8,542 nt of DNA. Origin: an uncultured Faecalibacterium sp. (GTDB lineage Bacteria > Bacillota > Clostridia > Oscillospirales > Ruminococcaceae). Both the position numbers and the translations under genes were made by a program. The notes beneath the pieces were generated by a model. The model was given only the letters and a program-made list of their open reading frames with translations. It was not told the DNA's origin and made no database searches. Numbering within the stretch: the stretch's first letter is position 1; every line of letters begins with the position of its first letter. The stretch lies in contig CAKTGS010000087.1 in the NCBI GenBank assembly GCA_934561485.1, positions 1 to 8,542 on the forward strand, given 5' to 3'. Below are positions 1 to 6,643 of the stretch, piece by piece.

Positions 1-332
1 AGGTCCTTGGAGAACACCTTGGAAGCCTCGATGCGGGCAGCGGCCTTGTCCGGGCCAAAGGCCGGGATGCCGACAGCAGCCAGGGCGTCCACCATACCCA
101 GAGCCAGCGGGTCGTCCTGCGCCACTACCACATAATCAAACTTTTCCTCGGCGGCAAAGGCCACCATGGCGTCCACGTCCGTGGCTTTGATGTTCTTGCA
201 CTTGGCATCATAGCTGATGCCGCCGTTGCCGGGGGCGCACCACATCTCGCCGCAGTCCGGGCTTTTTTTCAGAGCCTTGATGATGGCGTGCTCGCGGCCG
301 CCGCCGCCGACAACCAGAATTTTTTTCTTCAT
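1..332 (-). CDS. purD: Phosphoribosylamine-glycine ligase (GAR synthetase), N-terminal part
   Basis: PurD joins phosphoribosylamine to glycine using ATP, giving GAR, the second step of purine synthesis in the cytoplasm. The window holds the first 110 codons; the rest lies beyond position 1. The protein opens with MKKKILVVGGGGREHAI, the glycine-rich N-terminal fold typical of PurD. It continues with a CAPGN-like segment near residue 32 (WCAPGNGGIS), a DYVVVAQDDPLALG stretch near residue 66 (family pattern V-V-G-P-E-x-P-L) and PAFGPDKAAARIEASKVFSK near residue 90 (family F-G-P-x-x-x-A-A-x-x-E-x-S-K). The ATG at 330-332 has a GAAGG Shine-Dalgarno at 340-344, 7 nt upstream. It is the last operon gene visible, 146 nt after the AICAR transformylase stop. 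One deviation is visible: family members usually have GPE in the second motif, and here it reads AQDD. Confidence 0.95.
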   Translation of the reverse strand, partial: MKKKILVVGGGGREHAIIKALKKSPDCGEMWCAPGNGGISYDAKCKNIKATDVDAMVAFAAEEKFDYVVVAQDDPLALGMVDALAAVGIPAFGPDKAAARIEASKVFSKD

Positions 333-354
333 AATTGCACCTTCTCTATGCATC

Positions 355-472
355 GGCACGGCGGAAGTTTCTCCGAGGACCGTCCGCTGGGGTGGGACCC
401 TGCCGCCGCAGGCGGTAGGGCGGGCGATGGAATGGCCCGATCCGTGTCCGAGGAGGAAGCTTCCGCTGTGCC
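355..472 (-). other. 118-nt near-palindromic element, candidate structured RNA between purH and purD
   Basis: This element fills most of the purH-purD gap. The outer arms 355-367 and 460-472 pair at 12 of 13 positions. The stem continues imperfectly and resumes with GGAC 377-380 against GTCC 446-449, across a symmetric internal loop. Inside are two directly abutting hairpins: 398-420 (9 of 10 pairs, 3-nt loop) and 421-439 (5 bp CGGGC/GCCCG, 9-nt loop). The fold is therefore a long closing stem, a junction and two adjacent hairpins. It ends 10 nt short of the purD Shine-Dalgarno and has no U-tract, so it is not a plain terminator. It could be an RNA regulating purD expression, an mRNA processing or stability element, or a MITE-like palindromic insertion. 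The strand assumes co-transcription with the operon. Confidence 0.4.
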
Positions 473-478
473 GTACTA

Positions 479-1660
479 TCAGTGATGGAACAGCCGCAGG
501 CCGCAGAAGGCCATGGCAATGCCGTACTTGTTGCAGGTGTCGATCACCTGCTGGTCGCGGATGGAGCCGCCGGGCTGCACAATGGCGGTCACGCCGGAGC
601 GGCGGGCACGCTCGATGTTGTCGCCGAAGGGGAAGAAGGCATCGGACCCCAGGCACACGCCGGAGACCTGGCTCAGGTAGGCCTTCTTTTCCTCGGCGGT
701 CAGCGGGGCGGGCTGCTCGGTAAAGGTCTCGGCCCAGACATCATCGCCAATGACGTCTTCCGGCGTGTCGCCGATGTACACGTCAATGGCGTTGTCGCGG
801 TTGGGCTTGCCCACATCGTCCCGGAACGGCAGGTTCAGCACCTTGTCCATGTGGCGCAGCTGCCAGTTGTCAGCCTTCTGGCCTGCCAGACGGGTGCAGT
901 GGATGCGGCTCTGCTGGCCGGCACCCACGCCGATGGTCTGGCTGTGGTAGGTGTAGCACACACTGTTGGACTGGGTGTATTTCAGGGTGATCAGAGCGAT
1001 CACCAGGTCGCGCTTCTGCTCCTCGGTCACGTCCTTGTTCTCGGTGACCCAGTTGTTCAGCATGGTATCGGCGTTGATCTCCAGCTCGTTGCGGCCCTGC
1101 TCAAAGGTGATGCCGTACACCTGTTTGTGCTCGATGGGCGCGGGCTTGTAGGCGGGGTCAATGGCCACCACGTTGTAGCTGCCCTTCTTTTTGCCGGCCA
1201 GAATTTTCAGTGCTTCCGGCTCGTAGCCCGGGGCAATGATGCCGTCCGACACCTCATGCTGGATGAGCTTTGCGGTGGGCACATCGCACACATCGGAAAG
1301 GGCGATCCAGTCGCCGAAGGAGGACATACGGTCCGCGCCGCGGGCACGGGCATAGGCGCAGGCCAGCGGGGACAATTCAAAATCCGGGGCGATGTGGTAC
1401 ATCTTACGCTCCACCTCGGTCAGGGGCAGGCCCAGGGCGGCACCCGCCGGGGACACATGTTTGAAGGAAGCCGCAGCAGGCAGGCCGCAGGCGGTTTTCA
1501 GCTCCTTGACCAGCTGGATGGAGTTGAGGGCGTCCAGAAAATTGATGTAGCCGGGCTTGCCGTTCAGAACAGTAACGGGCAGGTCAGAGCCATCTTCCAT
1601 ATAAATGCGGCTGGGCTTTTGGTTGGGGTTGCAGCCGTACTTCAGTGCAAGTTCATTCAT
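479..1660 (-). CDS. purH: AICAR transformylase, stand-alone (PurH C-terminal domain only)
   Basis: This enzyme transfers a formyl group from 10-formyl-THF to AICAR, giving FAICAR, the penultimate step to IMP. The 393-residue protein starts directly at the transformylase domain. It has LKYGCNPNQK (residues 6-15; PurH has LRYGENPHQ), the catalytic Lys-His pair in SFKHVSPAG (K67, H68; PurH usually KHxNPCG), a DGIIAPGYEPEALKIL segment, KYTQSNSV, GVGAGQQSR (244-252), GSDAFFPFGDN, QPGGSIRD and a His-rich C-terminus RLFHH (PurH often RHFRH). The MGS-like IMP cyclohydrolase domain of about 200 residues that precedes this in E. coli PurH is absent, and nothing upstream encodes it. The preceding gene is a PurO-type cyclohydrolase, which supplies the missing step. 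The ATG at 1658-1660 was chosen because of an AAGGAGG site; the open frame extends further upstream only by running into the previous gene. Confidence 0.92.
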   Translation of the reverse strand: MNELALKYGCNPNQKPSRIYMEDGSDLPVTVLNGKPGYINFLDALNSIQLVKELKTACGLPAAASFKHVSPAGAALGLPLTEVERKMYHIAPDFELSPLACAYARARGADRMSSFGDWIALSDVCDVPTAKLIQHEVSDGIIAPGYEPEALKILAGKKKGSYNVVAIDPAYKPAPIEHKQVYGITFEQGRNELEINADTMLNNWVTENKDVTEEQKRDLVIALITLKYTQSNSVCYTYHSQTIGVGAGQQSRIHCTRLAGQKADNWQLRHMDKVLNLPFRDDVGKPNRDNAIDVYIGDTPEDVIGDDVWAETFTEQPAPLTAEEKKAYLSQVSGVCLGSDAFFPFGDNIERARRSGVTAIVQPGGSIRDQQVIDTCNKYGIAMAFCGLRLFHH

Positions 1661-1668
1661 TGGTGCAT

Positions 1669-1675
1669 CCTCCTT
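1669..1675 (-). promoter_or_regulatory. Shine-Dalgarno fixing the start of the AICAR transformylase
   Basis: On the minus strand AAGGAGG lies 8 nt before the ATG at 1658-1660. It decides between this start and an in-frame ATG 41 codons upstream inside the purO-like gene. The ATG at 1666-1668, between the site and the true start, is out of frame. Confidence 0.85.
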
Positions 1676-1688
1676 GATACTCTCGGTT

Positions 1689-2489
1689 TTATTCTTCTTC
1701 GGCATCCAGCTTTTTGAGCAGTTCCAGCTCTTCCGGCAGCAGCTCCGGCTCTTCAGGGTCGTCCAGGTCGCTGCACACGGCATCGTACTTGTTGAAGATC
1801 ATGTCGCCGCTCTCGCCGGTTTCCAGGTCGATGACCCGGGCAAACAGGCTGACCTTGTTGTCGGAGTTCAGGTTCTGCCACAGGCCGTGGGCAAAATCGC
1901 CGATGGTGCGGGGGCAGGCAAAGCGCAGCGGCTCGCCCTCAAAGCTGGGAATGGGGCTGCCGTTGTGCTTGTAGGTGCTGATGAAATGGCCCTCACCGGC
2001 CACGGGCTGGGGGTAATCAAAGAAATAGCGCTGCACGCTCTCGCCGTTGCCATCGGCAGATTTGAGAATGCTCATCTGATAGCTGCCATCCTCGTACACC
2101 ACAGCAGAAATGCGGGGGGTGTAGTTGGGGCCGTCCGGCTCAAAGGTACGGGTGCGCAGGCTGTCGGCAAAGCTCTTGCCGCGGCTCATGCCGTCATAAA
2201 TGGTATCGGTCTGATCGCCGTTGGTCACAATGTGGGTCTTGCCCAGAGTGAGCACGGGGTTGTAGATGATCAGGCTGGGGTCCTCCAGCTTGGCCGGGTC
2301 TGCGGCCACGGTGCAGATGCCGCCGCGCTCGGGCACGGGGTCAAACACGCGGTTGCGGCTGTTCTCGCTGCGGCCCATGATGAAGTAGCCAATGAACATC
2401 TGCCGTCCGTCCGGGGCCATGGCCACTGCAATGCCACGGCCGGGGTACTCATTGGAGGCCAGATACTCGTTCAGGTTGATCTTTTCCAT
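1689..2489 (-). CDS. purO: PurO-type IMP cyclohydrolase
   Basis: This protein probably closes the FAICAR ring to IMP, the last step of the pathway. At 266 residues it matches the IMP cyclohydrolase family first defined by archaeal PurO rather than the PurH N-terminal domain. The signature is at the start: NEYPGRGIAVAM (13-24) and FIMGRSENSRNRVF (36-49), rich in conserved Arg and Asn. Later segments include TNGDQTDTIYDG and a GNG near the middle, fitting an Ntn-hydrolase-like fold. The last two dozen residues are a strongly acidic tail (Glu/Asp/Leu) longer than I would expect for the archaeal enzymes, probably helical. The ATG at 2487-2489 has AGGAG at 2497-2501, 7 nt away. It ends 28 nt before the AICAR transformylase start, the partner supplying its substrate. 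The family call rests on recalled motifs, not an alignment. Confidence 0.85.
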   Translation of the reverse strand: MEKINLNEYLASNEYPGRGIAVAMAPDGRQMFIGYFIMGRSENSRNRVFDPVPERGGICTVAADPAKLEDPSLIIYNPVLTLGKTHIVTNGDQTDTIYDGMSRGKSFADSLRTRTFEPDGPNYTPRISAVVYEDGSYQMSILKSADGNGESVQRYFFDYPQPVAGEGHFISTYKHNGSPIPSFEGEPLRFACPRTIGDFAHGLWQNLNSDNKVSLFARVIDLETGESGDMIFNKYDAVCSDLDDPEEPELLPEELELLKKLDAEEE

Positions 2490-2520
2490 TGTTGTTCTCC
2501 TTCTACAGGCATTTCCTGCT

Positions 2521-2643
2521 AAAGGCTTCCCCCAGTCAGGGGAAGCTGTCACCGCAGGCGGCTGATGAGGGCGCATCATGTGGTTGCTCACCCCTCATCC
2601 GGCCCTTCGGGCCACCTTTCCCACAAGGGGTGAAGGCTTCCGA
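2521..2643. repeat. Palindromic intergenic repeat, purO/purN gap
   Basis: The 166-nt gap holds a cluster of hairpins: GCTTCCCC 2525-2532 with GGGGAAGC 2539-2546; TCACCCCT 2588-2595 with AGGGGTGA 2626-2633; and GGCCCTTCGGGCC 2601-2613 nested inside the latter. AAGGCTTCC occurs at both ends (2522-2530 and 2633-2641). Outside these lie imperfect direct repeats CATTTCCTGCT (2510-2520) and CATTCCTGCT (2644-2653), which look like an insertion footprint. The 10-mer CCCTCATCCG at 2592-2601 is also the terminal repeat of the element in the purE/purF gap. There is no long U-tract on the minus strand, so operon read-through is expected. Confidence 0.6.
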
Positions 2644-2655
2644 CATTCCTGCTCT

Positions 2656-3252
2656 TTATTGAATCTCTCCGCTGCACACCATAGCCACCGCCTTGGGCAG
2701 CAGCTTCCATTCGGCCTGCTCCATCACGCGCTTCTGCAGCACCTCAGGGGTGTCGCCGGGCAGGATGTCCACGGCTTTCTGCAGCAGGATGGGGCCGCCG
2801 TCACATTCTTCGTTCACAAAGTGCACGGTGGCACCGGTCACCTTGCAGCCCCGGGCCAGCGCGGCCTCGTGGGGGCGCAGGCCGTACATGCCCGGCCCGC
2901 AGAAGGACGGGATCAGCGCCGGGTGCACATTCAGGATGCGGCGGGGATATGCGGCGATCACACTGGGACCAAGCACGGACAAAAAGCCCGCCAGCACCAC
3001 CAGGTCGATGTTGTGGCTCTTGAGCGTATCCAGCAGGGCTGCGTCAAAATCCTCGCTGTTGGCGTAATCCTTGCGGCGCACCACGCAGCTCTCCACGCCA
3101 GCCTTTGCGGCACGTTCCAGTGCATACACGCCGGGCTTGGAGGCCACCACCAGGGTGATCTTGCCGTTGGGGTCCTCGCCCCGGGCCTCGCTGTCCAGCA
3201 GAGCCTGCAGGTTGGTGCCGCCGCCGGAAACTAACACAGCAATGTTCAGCAC
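2656..3252 (-). CDS. purN: Phosphoribosylglycinamide formyltransferase (GART)
   Basis: PurN formylates GAR with 10-formyl-THF in the cytoplasm, the third step of the pathway. The protein has 198 residues (E. coli PurN has 212). It begins LNIAVLVSGGGTNLQALLD, the phosphate-binding loop (SGxGTNxQAL). LAGFLSVL at 87-94 is the counterpart of LAGYMRIL. The catalytic triad is complete: N108 and H110 in NVHPALIPSF, and D151 in ECDGGPILLQ (E. coli N106, H108, D144). The start is a GTG at 3250-3252 that overlaps the purM stop (TGA 3246-3248) by 7 nt, so translation is likely coupled to purM. A purine-rich AGGTGAGG stretch inside purM is the only Shine-Dalgarno candidate. No ATG fits, because the conserved N-terminus begins right at this GTG. 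Confidence 0.95.
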   Translation of the reverse strand: MLNIAVLVSGGGTNLQALLDSEARGEDPNGKITLVVASKPGVYALERAAKAGVESCVVRRKDYANSEDFDAALLDTLKSHNIDLVVLAGFLSVLGPSVIAAYPRRILNVHPALIPSFCGPGMYGLRPHEAALARGCKVTGATVHFVNEECDGGPILLQKAVDILPGDTPEVLQKRVMEQAEWKLLPKAVAMVCSGEIQ

Positions 3253-4292
3253 AGCTCCACGCCCTCACCTTCTGCAATGACGCCCAGGCGGTAAGCTTCC
3301 GGCTCACCGTTGGCGTGCAGGATCTCCAGCGCCTTGTCGGCCTGCTCGGCGGGCACCGTCAGCACCATGCCCACGCCCATGTTGAAGGTGTTGAACATAT
3401 CGTGCTCGGAGATGCCGCCCTCTTTCTGCATCAGGTGGAACAGGGCCGGGGTGCGGACGTCCTCTTTCTTGATGCGGGCGCAGCAGCCCTTTTTCAGGCT
3501 GCGGGGGATATTCTCGTAAAAGCCGCCGCCGGTGATGTGGGAAATGCCCTTCACGTCCACTTCTTCCAGCACCTTGAGCACGGGCTTGACGTAGATCTTG
3601 GTGGGAGCCAGCAGGGCCTCGCCCAGGGTCCTGCCGCCCAGCTCGGCGGGTGCGGTGCGCAGCACATCGGGGTCGCCGTCAATGTCAAAGATCTTGCGCA
3701 CCAGCGAGAAACCGTTGGAGTGCACACCGGTGGAAGGCAGGGCGATGATCACATCGCCGGGCTTCATGGTGTCGTTGTTCAGGATCTTTTCCTTGTCCAC
3801 CACGCCCACGGTGAAACCGGCCAGGTCATACTCGTTCTCCGGCATCATGCCCGGGTGCTCGGCCGTCTCACCGCCCACCAGGGCGCAGTCGGCCTGCACG
3901 CAGCCCTCGGCCACGCCCTTGACGATCTCGGCGATCTTCTCCGGCACGTTGCGGCCGCAGGCGATGTAGTCCAGGAACACCAGCGGCTTTGCGCCGGCGC
4001 AGATGACATCGTTGACGCACATGGCCACGCAGTCAATGCCAATGGTATCGTGCTTGTCCAGGATCATGGCGATCTTCAGCTTGGTGCCCACGCCGTCCGT
4101 GCCGGAAATCAGCACCGGGTGCTTGTAGCCGGTGCAGTCCAGCTCGAACAGGCCGCCGAAGCCGCCCAGGCCGCCGATGCAGTGCTCGTTCATGGTACGG
4201 GCCACATACTGCTTCATCAGTTCAACAGAGCGGTAACCGGCGGTAATGTCCACACCGGCTGCTGCATAGCTTTCCGAATAGCTCTTTTCCAT
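3246..4292 (-). CDS. purM: Phosphoribosylformylglycinamidine cyclo-ligase (AIR synthetase)
   Basis: PurM uses ATP to close the imidazole ring, turning FGAM into AIR. The protein has 348 residues, almost the size of E. coli PurM (345). Seen in order: YAAAGVDITAG (9-19), GGFGGLFEL (43-51), SGTDGVGTKLK (63-73, the ATP and substrate loop of the PurM/PurL family), CVNDVICAGAKPLVFLDYIA, ALVGGETAEHPGMM, PSTGVHSNGFSLVR, HITGGGFYENIPR and FNMGVGMVL. All family blocks are present with no gap. The ATG at 4290-4292 follows the purF stop by 4 nt and its Shine-Dalgarno lies inside purF; its own 3' end overlaps purN by 7 nt. These three genes form the most compact block of the operon. The enzyme's substrate comes from PurL, which is not in this window. 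Confidence 0.97.
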   Translation of the reverse strand: MEKSYSESYAAAGVDITAGYRSVELMKQYVARTMNEHCIGGLGGFGGLFELDCTGYKHPVLISGTDGVGTKLKIAMILDKHDTIGIDCVAMCVNDVICAGAKPLVFLDYIACGRNVPEKIAEIVKGVAEGCVQADCALVGGETAEHPGMMPENEYDLAGFTVGVVDKEKILNNDTMKPGDVIIALPSTGVHSNGFSLVRKIFDIDGDPDVLRTAPAELGGRTLGEALLAPTKIYVKPVLKVLEEVDVKGISHITGGGFYENIPRSLKKGCCARIKKEDVRTPALFHLMQKEGGISEHDMFNTFNMGVGMVLTVPAEQADKALEILHANGEPEAYRLGVIAEGEGVELC

Positions 4293-4296
4293 GGTG

Positions 4297-5775
4297 TTAC
4301 TCTCCTAACTTTTTCTCGTCCTTGGGGCGGTCGTTCAGGTGGCGTTCGTGGATATCGGTGGAAAGCACCTCTTCCGGCTTCACGGCATATTCGCCGGTAA
4401 AGCAGGCGGTGCAGAACCCGCAGTTTGCGTTTTTGGCCAGCTGCACCACGTGTTCGGTGGACAGATAGCCCAGGGTGTCGGCCCCGATGATCTCATTGAT
4501 CTGCTCCACTGTGCGGCCGGTGGCCACCAGCATTTTCTGATCCGGGATGTCGGTGCCGAAATAGCAGGGGTATTTGAAAGGCGGTGCCGACACCATAAAG
4601 TGCACTTCCGTAGCACCGGCGTCCCGCAGCAGTTTGATGATGCGGGCGGAGGTGGTGCCGCGCACGATGGAATCATCCACCAGCACCACACGCTTGCCCT
4701 TGACCGTGCTGGAAATGGCGTTCAGCTTGATGCGCACGCTGTTCTCGCGCTGCTTCTGGCTGCCCTGAATGAAGGTGCGGCCAATGTATTTATTTTTGAT
4801 AAAGCCGATGCCGTAGGGAATGCCGCTCTCCTGGGAGTAGCCCAGGGCGGCGTCCAGGCCGGAGTCCGGCACGCCGATGACCACATCGGCTTCCACGGGG
4901 TGTTCCTGCGCCAGGAAGCGTCCGGCCTGCTTGCGGGCCTCGTGCACCGAGCTGCCCTCGATGATGCTGTCCGGGCGGGCAAAGTAGATGAACTCGAACA
5001 CGCACATCTGGGTGTCCGGGCGGCCCACATGGTCGGTGATGCTGCGCAGCTCACCGGTCTTGGCATCGGCCACCACGATCTCGCCGGGCTCCACGTCCCG
5101 CAGCAGGGTGGCACCCACAGCGTCCAGCGCACAGCTCTCGCTGGCAAAGACGTAGCCGCCGCCGGGCAGCGTGCCGATGCACAGGGGCCGGTAGCCGCGG
5201 GGGTCGCGCACCGCGATGAGCTTGGTGGCGGACATGATCACCAGGCTGTACGCGCCTTCCAGCACGTCCATGGTCTTGCTGATGGCCGTCTCGATGCTGC
5301 CCATGCGCAGGCGGTTGCGGGTAATCAGGTAGCAGATCACCTCGGTATCGGAAGAGCCATGGAAGATGGCTCCCTCGTTTTCCAGCTGGCGGCGCAGCTC
5401 AATGGCGTTGGTCAGGTTGCCGTTGTGGCACAGAGCCATGGTGCCGCGGCCATGCCGCACGATCATGGGCTGGGCGTTGGCCCGCACACGGCTGCCTGCC
5501 GTGGCGTAGCGCACATGGCCGGTGGCCATGTGCGCGTTGGGGTTGGCAAGGCTGCCCAGCACCGCCGGGGTGAACACCTCGTTCACAAGGCCCAGATCCC
5601 GGTGGCCGTTGATCACGCCGTCATCGTTCACAGCAATGCCGCAGCTCTCCTGCCCGCGGTGCTGCAGCGCATACAGCGCCGAATAAGTGGCAGCGGCCAC
5701 GTCCTCGGTACCGGCGCGGTCGTAGATGCCAAAAACGCCGCATTCTTCGTGCAGCGGATATGCAAAATCAGACAT
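4297..5775 (-). CDS. purF: Amidophosphoribosyltransferase, propeptide and Fe-S type
   Basis: PurF transfers ammonia from glutamine to PRPP, giving phosphoribosylamine, the committed and feedback-inhibited step. The 492-residue protein has an N-terminal Ntn glutaminase domain. The nucleophile is C12 in EECGVFGIY after an 11-residue propeptide, as in B. subtilis, and is expected to be freed by autocleavage. LQHRGQESCGIAV, GHVRYATAGS, CHNGNLTN and SSDTEVICY follow. The phosphoribosyltransferase domain has CVFEFIYFARPDS, GVPDSGLDAALGY, IQGSQKQRE and the PRPP loop VVLVDDSIVRGTT near residue 365. C258, C404 and a CxxCxxC at 452-458 match the positions of the [4Fe-4S] ligands in the B. subtilis enzyme, so an oxygen-labile cluster is likely. 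The ATG at 5773-5775 has AGGAG 5 nt upstream. It lies 144 nt after purE and 4 nt before purM. Confidence 0.97.
   Translation of the reverse strand: MSDFAYPLHEECGVFGIYDRAGTEDVAAATYSALYALQHRGQESCGIAVNDDGVINGHRDLGLVNEVFTPAVLGSLANPNAHMATGHVRYATAGSRVRANAQPMIVRHGRGTMALCHNGNLTNAIELRRQLENEGAIFHGSSDTEVICYLITRNRLRMGSIETAISKTMDVLEGAYSLVIMSATKLIAVRDPRGYRPLCIGTLPGGGYVFASESCALDAVGATLLRDVEPGEIVVADAKTGELRSITDHVGRPDTQMCVFEFIYFARPDSIIEGSSVHEARKQAGRFLAQEHPVEADVVIGVPDSGLDAALGYSQESGIPYGIGFIKNKYIGRTFIQGSQKQRENSVRIKLNAISSTVKGKRVVLVDDSIVRGTTSARIIKLLRDAGATEVHFMVSAPPFKYPCYFGTDIPDQKMLVATGRTVEQINEIIGADTLGYLSTEHVVQLAKNANCGFCTACFTGEYAVKPEEVLSTDIHERHLNDRPKDEKKLGE
4302..4306 (-). promoter_or_regulatory. purM Shine-Dalgarno inside the end of purF
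   Basis: AGGAG, part of the last sense codons of purF (Gly-Glu), sits 9 nt before the purM ATG and just before the purF TAA. Ribosomes ending purF therefore finish on the purM initiation site, which suggests coupled translation. Confidence 0.75.
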
Positions 5776-5820
5776 TGGTTCTCCTTTTGACTTGAATCAG
5801 AAAGCGCCTTGAACCTTGCG

Positions 5821-5911
5821 CCCTCATCCGGGGGAAGGCATCCCCGCACCTCCAAAGCCCCCCCCCTTGGGGGAAAGATGGCTGCGGCCAGCGGGAGCAG
5901 ACGGATGAGGG
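5821..5911. repeat. 91-bp inverted-repeat element, purE/purF gap
   Basis: Perfect 10-bp terminal inverted repeats, CCCTCATCCG at 5821-5830 and CGGATGAGGG at 5902-5911, enclose two GC hairpins: GGGGA 5831-5835 with TCCCC 5841-5845, and a run of nine C (5858-5866) facing five G (5869-5873) over TT. TGCG flanks both sides (5817-5820, 5913-5916). The terminal 10-mer recurs in the purO/purN gap at 2592-2601, so both belong to one family, probably a small non-coding repeat that lies between operon genes and folds in the mRNA. It codes for nothing visible and has no U-tract typical of a terminator. Confidence 0.65.
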
Positions 5912-5919
5912 ATGCGGAT

Positions 5920-6420
5920 TCACAGTTCAGCGATCTCTGCCTGCAGCTTTTCTTCCTTTGCGGCGATCTGTGCGGCCATAGCAGTGCGCTCAGCTTCCAG
6001 CTTTGCAGCCAGGGCATCATCGCCCAGGGCCAGGATCTCGGCAGCCAGCCAGGCGGCATTCTTGGCACCGTTCAGGGCCACCGTTGCCACCGGAATGCCG
6101 CTGGGCATCTGCACCGTGGCAAGCAGGGCGTCCAGGCCGTCCATGGCACCGCCCTTCATGGGGATGCCGACCACCGGCAAGGTGGTATTGGCGGCAAAAG
6201 CACCGGCCAGGTGGGCCGCCATGCCAGCCGCGCACAGGATAACGCCAAAACCGTTGACCTTTGCGCTTTTGGCAAACGCAGCAGCCTCGGCGGGCGTGCG
6301 GTGCGCCGACAGAATGTGTGCCTCAAAGGGAATGTCCAGCGCCTTGAGCTGGGCACATGCTCCCTTGACCACCGGCCAATCACTGTCGGACCCCATGATC
6401 ACAGCAACTTTACGAACCAT
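5920..6420 (-). CDS. purE: N5-carboxyaminoimidazole ribonucleotide mutase, class I PurE
   Basis: PurE moves the carboxyl group of N5-CAIR to carbon 4, giving CAIR. The protein has 166 residues, close to the E. coli enzyme (169). Seen: VIMGSDSDWPVV (7-18), LSAHRTP (37-43) with the catalytic His at 40 (E. coli H45), AAGMAAHLAG (64-73), LPVVGIPM, and TVQMPSGIPVATVAL (102-116). The AAHLAG block is of the bacterial class I type, not the animal AIR-carboxylase type, so the cell should need a PurK; none is in the window. The last 35 residues form a charged helix, usual for the family. The ATG at 6418-6420 has GAGAGGG 8 nt upstream; an upstream ATG in the same frame would add 45 residues without any PurE similarity. 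It is the first gene of the visible operon, 35 nt after a terminator-like hairpin in the leader. Confidence 0.96.
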   Translation of the reverse strand: MVRKVAVIMGSDSDWPVVKGACAQLKALDIPFEAHILSAHRTPAEAAAFAKSAKVNGFGVILCAAGMAAHLAGAFAANTTLPVVGIPMKGGAMDGLDALLATVQMPSGIPVATVALNGAKNAAWLAAEILALGDDALAAKLEAERTAMAAQIAAKEEKLQAEIAEL

Positions 6421-6455
6421 AATCCAAACCCTCTCTTTCTGTTTTTGACAGCGGC

Positions 6456-6494
6456 AAATAAAAAAGGCTGTGGCACCCCTGCACCACGGCCTTT
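6456..6494 (-). terminator. Intrinsic terminator or attenuator just before purE
   Basis: On the minus strand AAAGGCCGTGG (6494-6484), a 10-nt loop, then CCACAGCCTTT (6473-6463) form an 11-bp stem with one mismatch, followed by TTTTTTATTT. It ends 35 nt before the purE ATG, between the promoter and the whole operon, so it must be conditional, leaky, or the end of a separate small RNA. Confidence 0.75.
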
Positions 6495-6643
6495 CATTTT
6501 TGCGTATACGATTCCCACAGGTTGCGCAGGGCTGCACGATGCCCGTAACATGCACGAATATTGTTCCGTTCCACGAGACCCGGCAGCATCTTCATCCTTG
6601 AAGTTCCCCTTCCGCAATTTTCTGTTTTTGATGGTTTCAGCCC

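Noticed and set aside
361..412. Similarity of the purH-purD element to E. coli 6S RNA (a shared CCTGCGGCGGCA and CTCGGAGA as I recall the 6S sequence)
   Set aside because: The matches are short, GC-rich and partly self-complementary, the element is too short for a 6S RNA, and the two pieces sit in a different fold. Chance is likelier.
482..1717. Plus-strand open frame of 411 codons opposite the AICAR transformylase gene
   Set aside because: It is rich in Gly, Val, Ala, Leu and His with no recognisable motif, as expected for an antisense frame of a GC-rich gene. The opposite strand holds clear family motifs.
3315..5790. Two long plus-strand open frames (361 and 483 codons) opposite purM and purF
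   Set aside because: They have the same His/Gly/Ala/Val-rich antisense composition, no plausible start context, and lie wholly opposite conserved genes.
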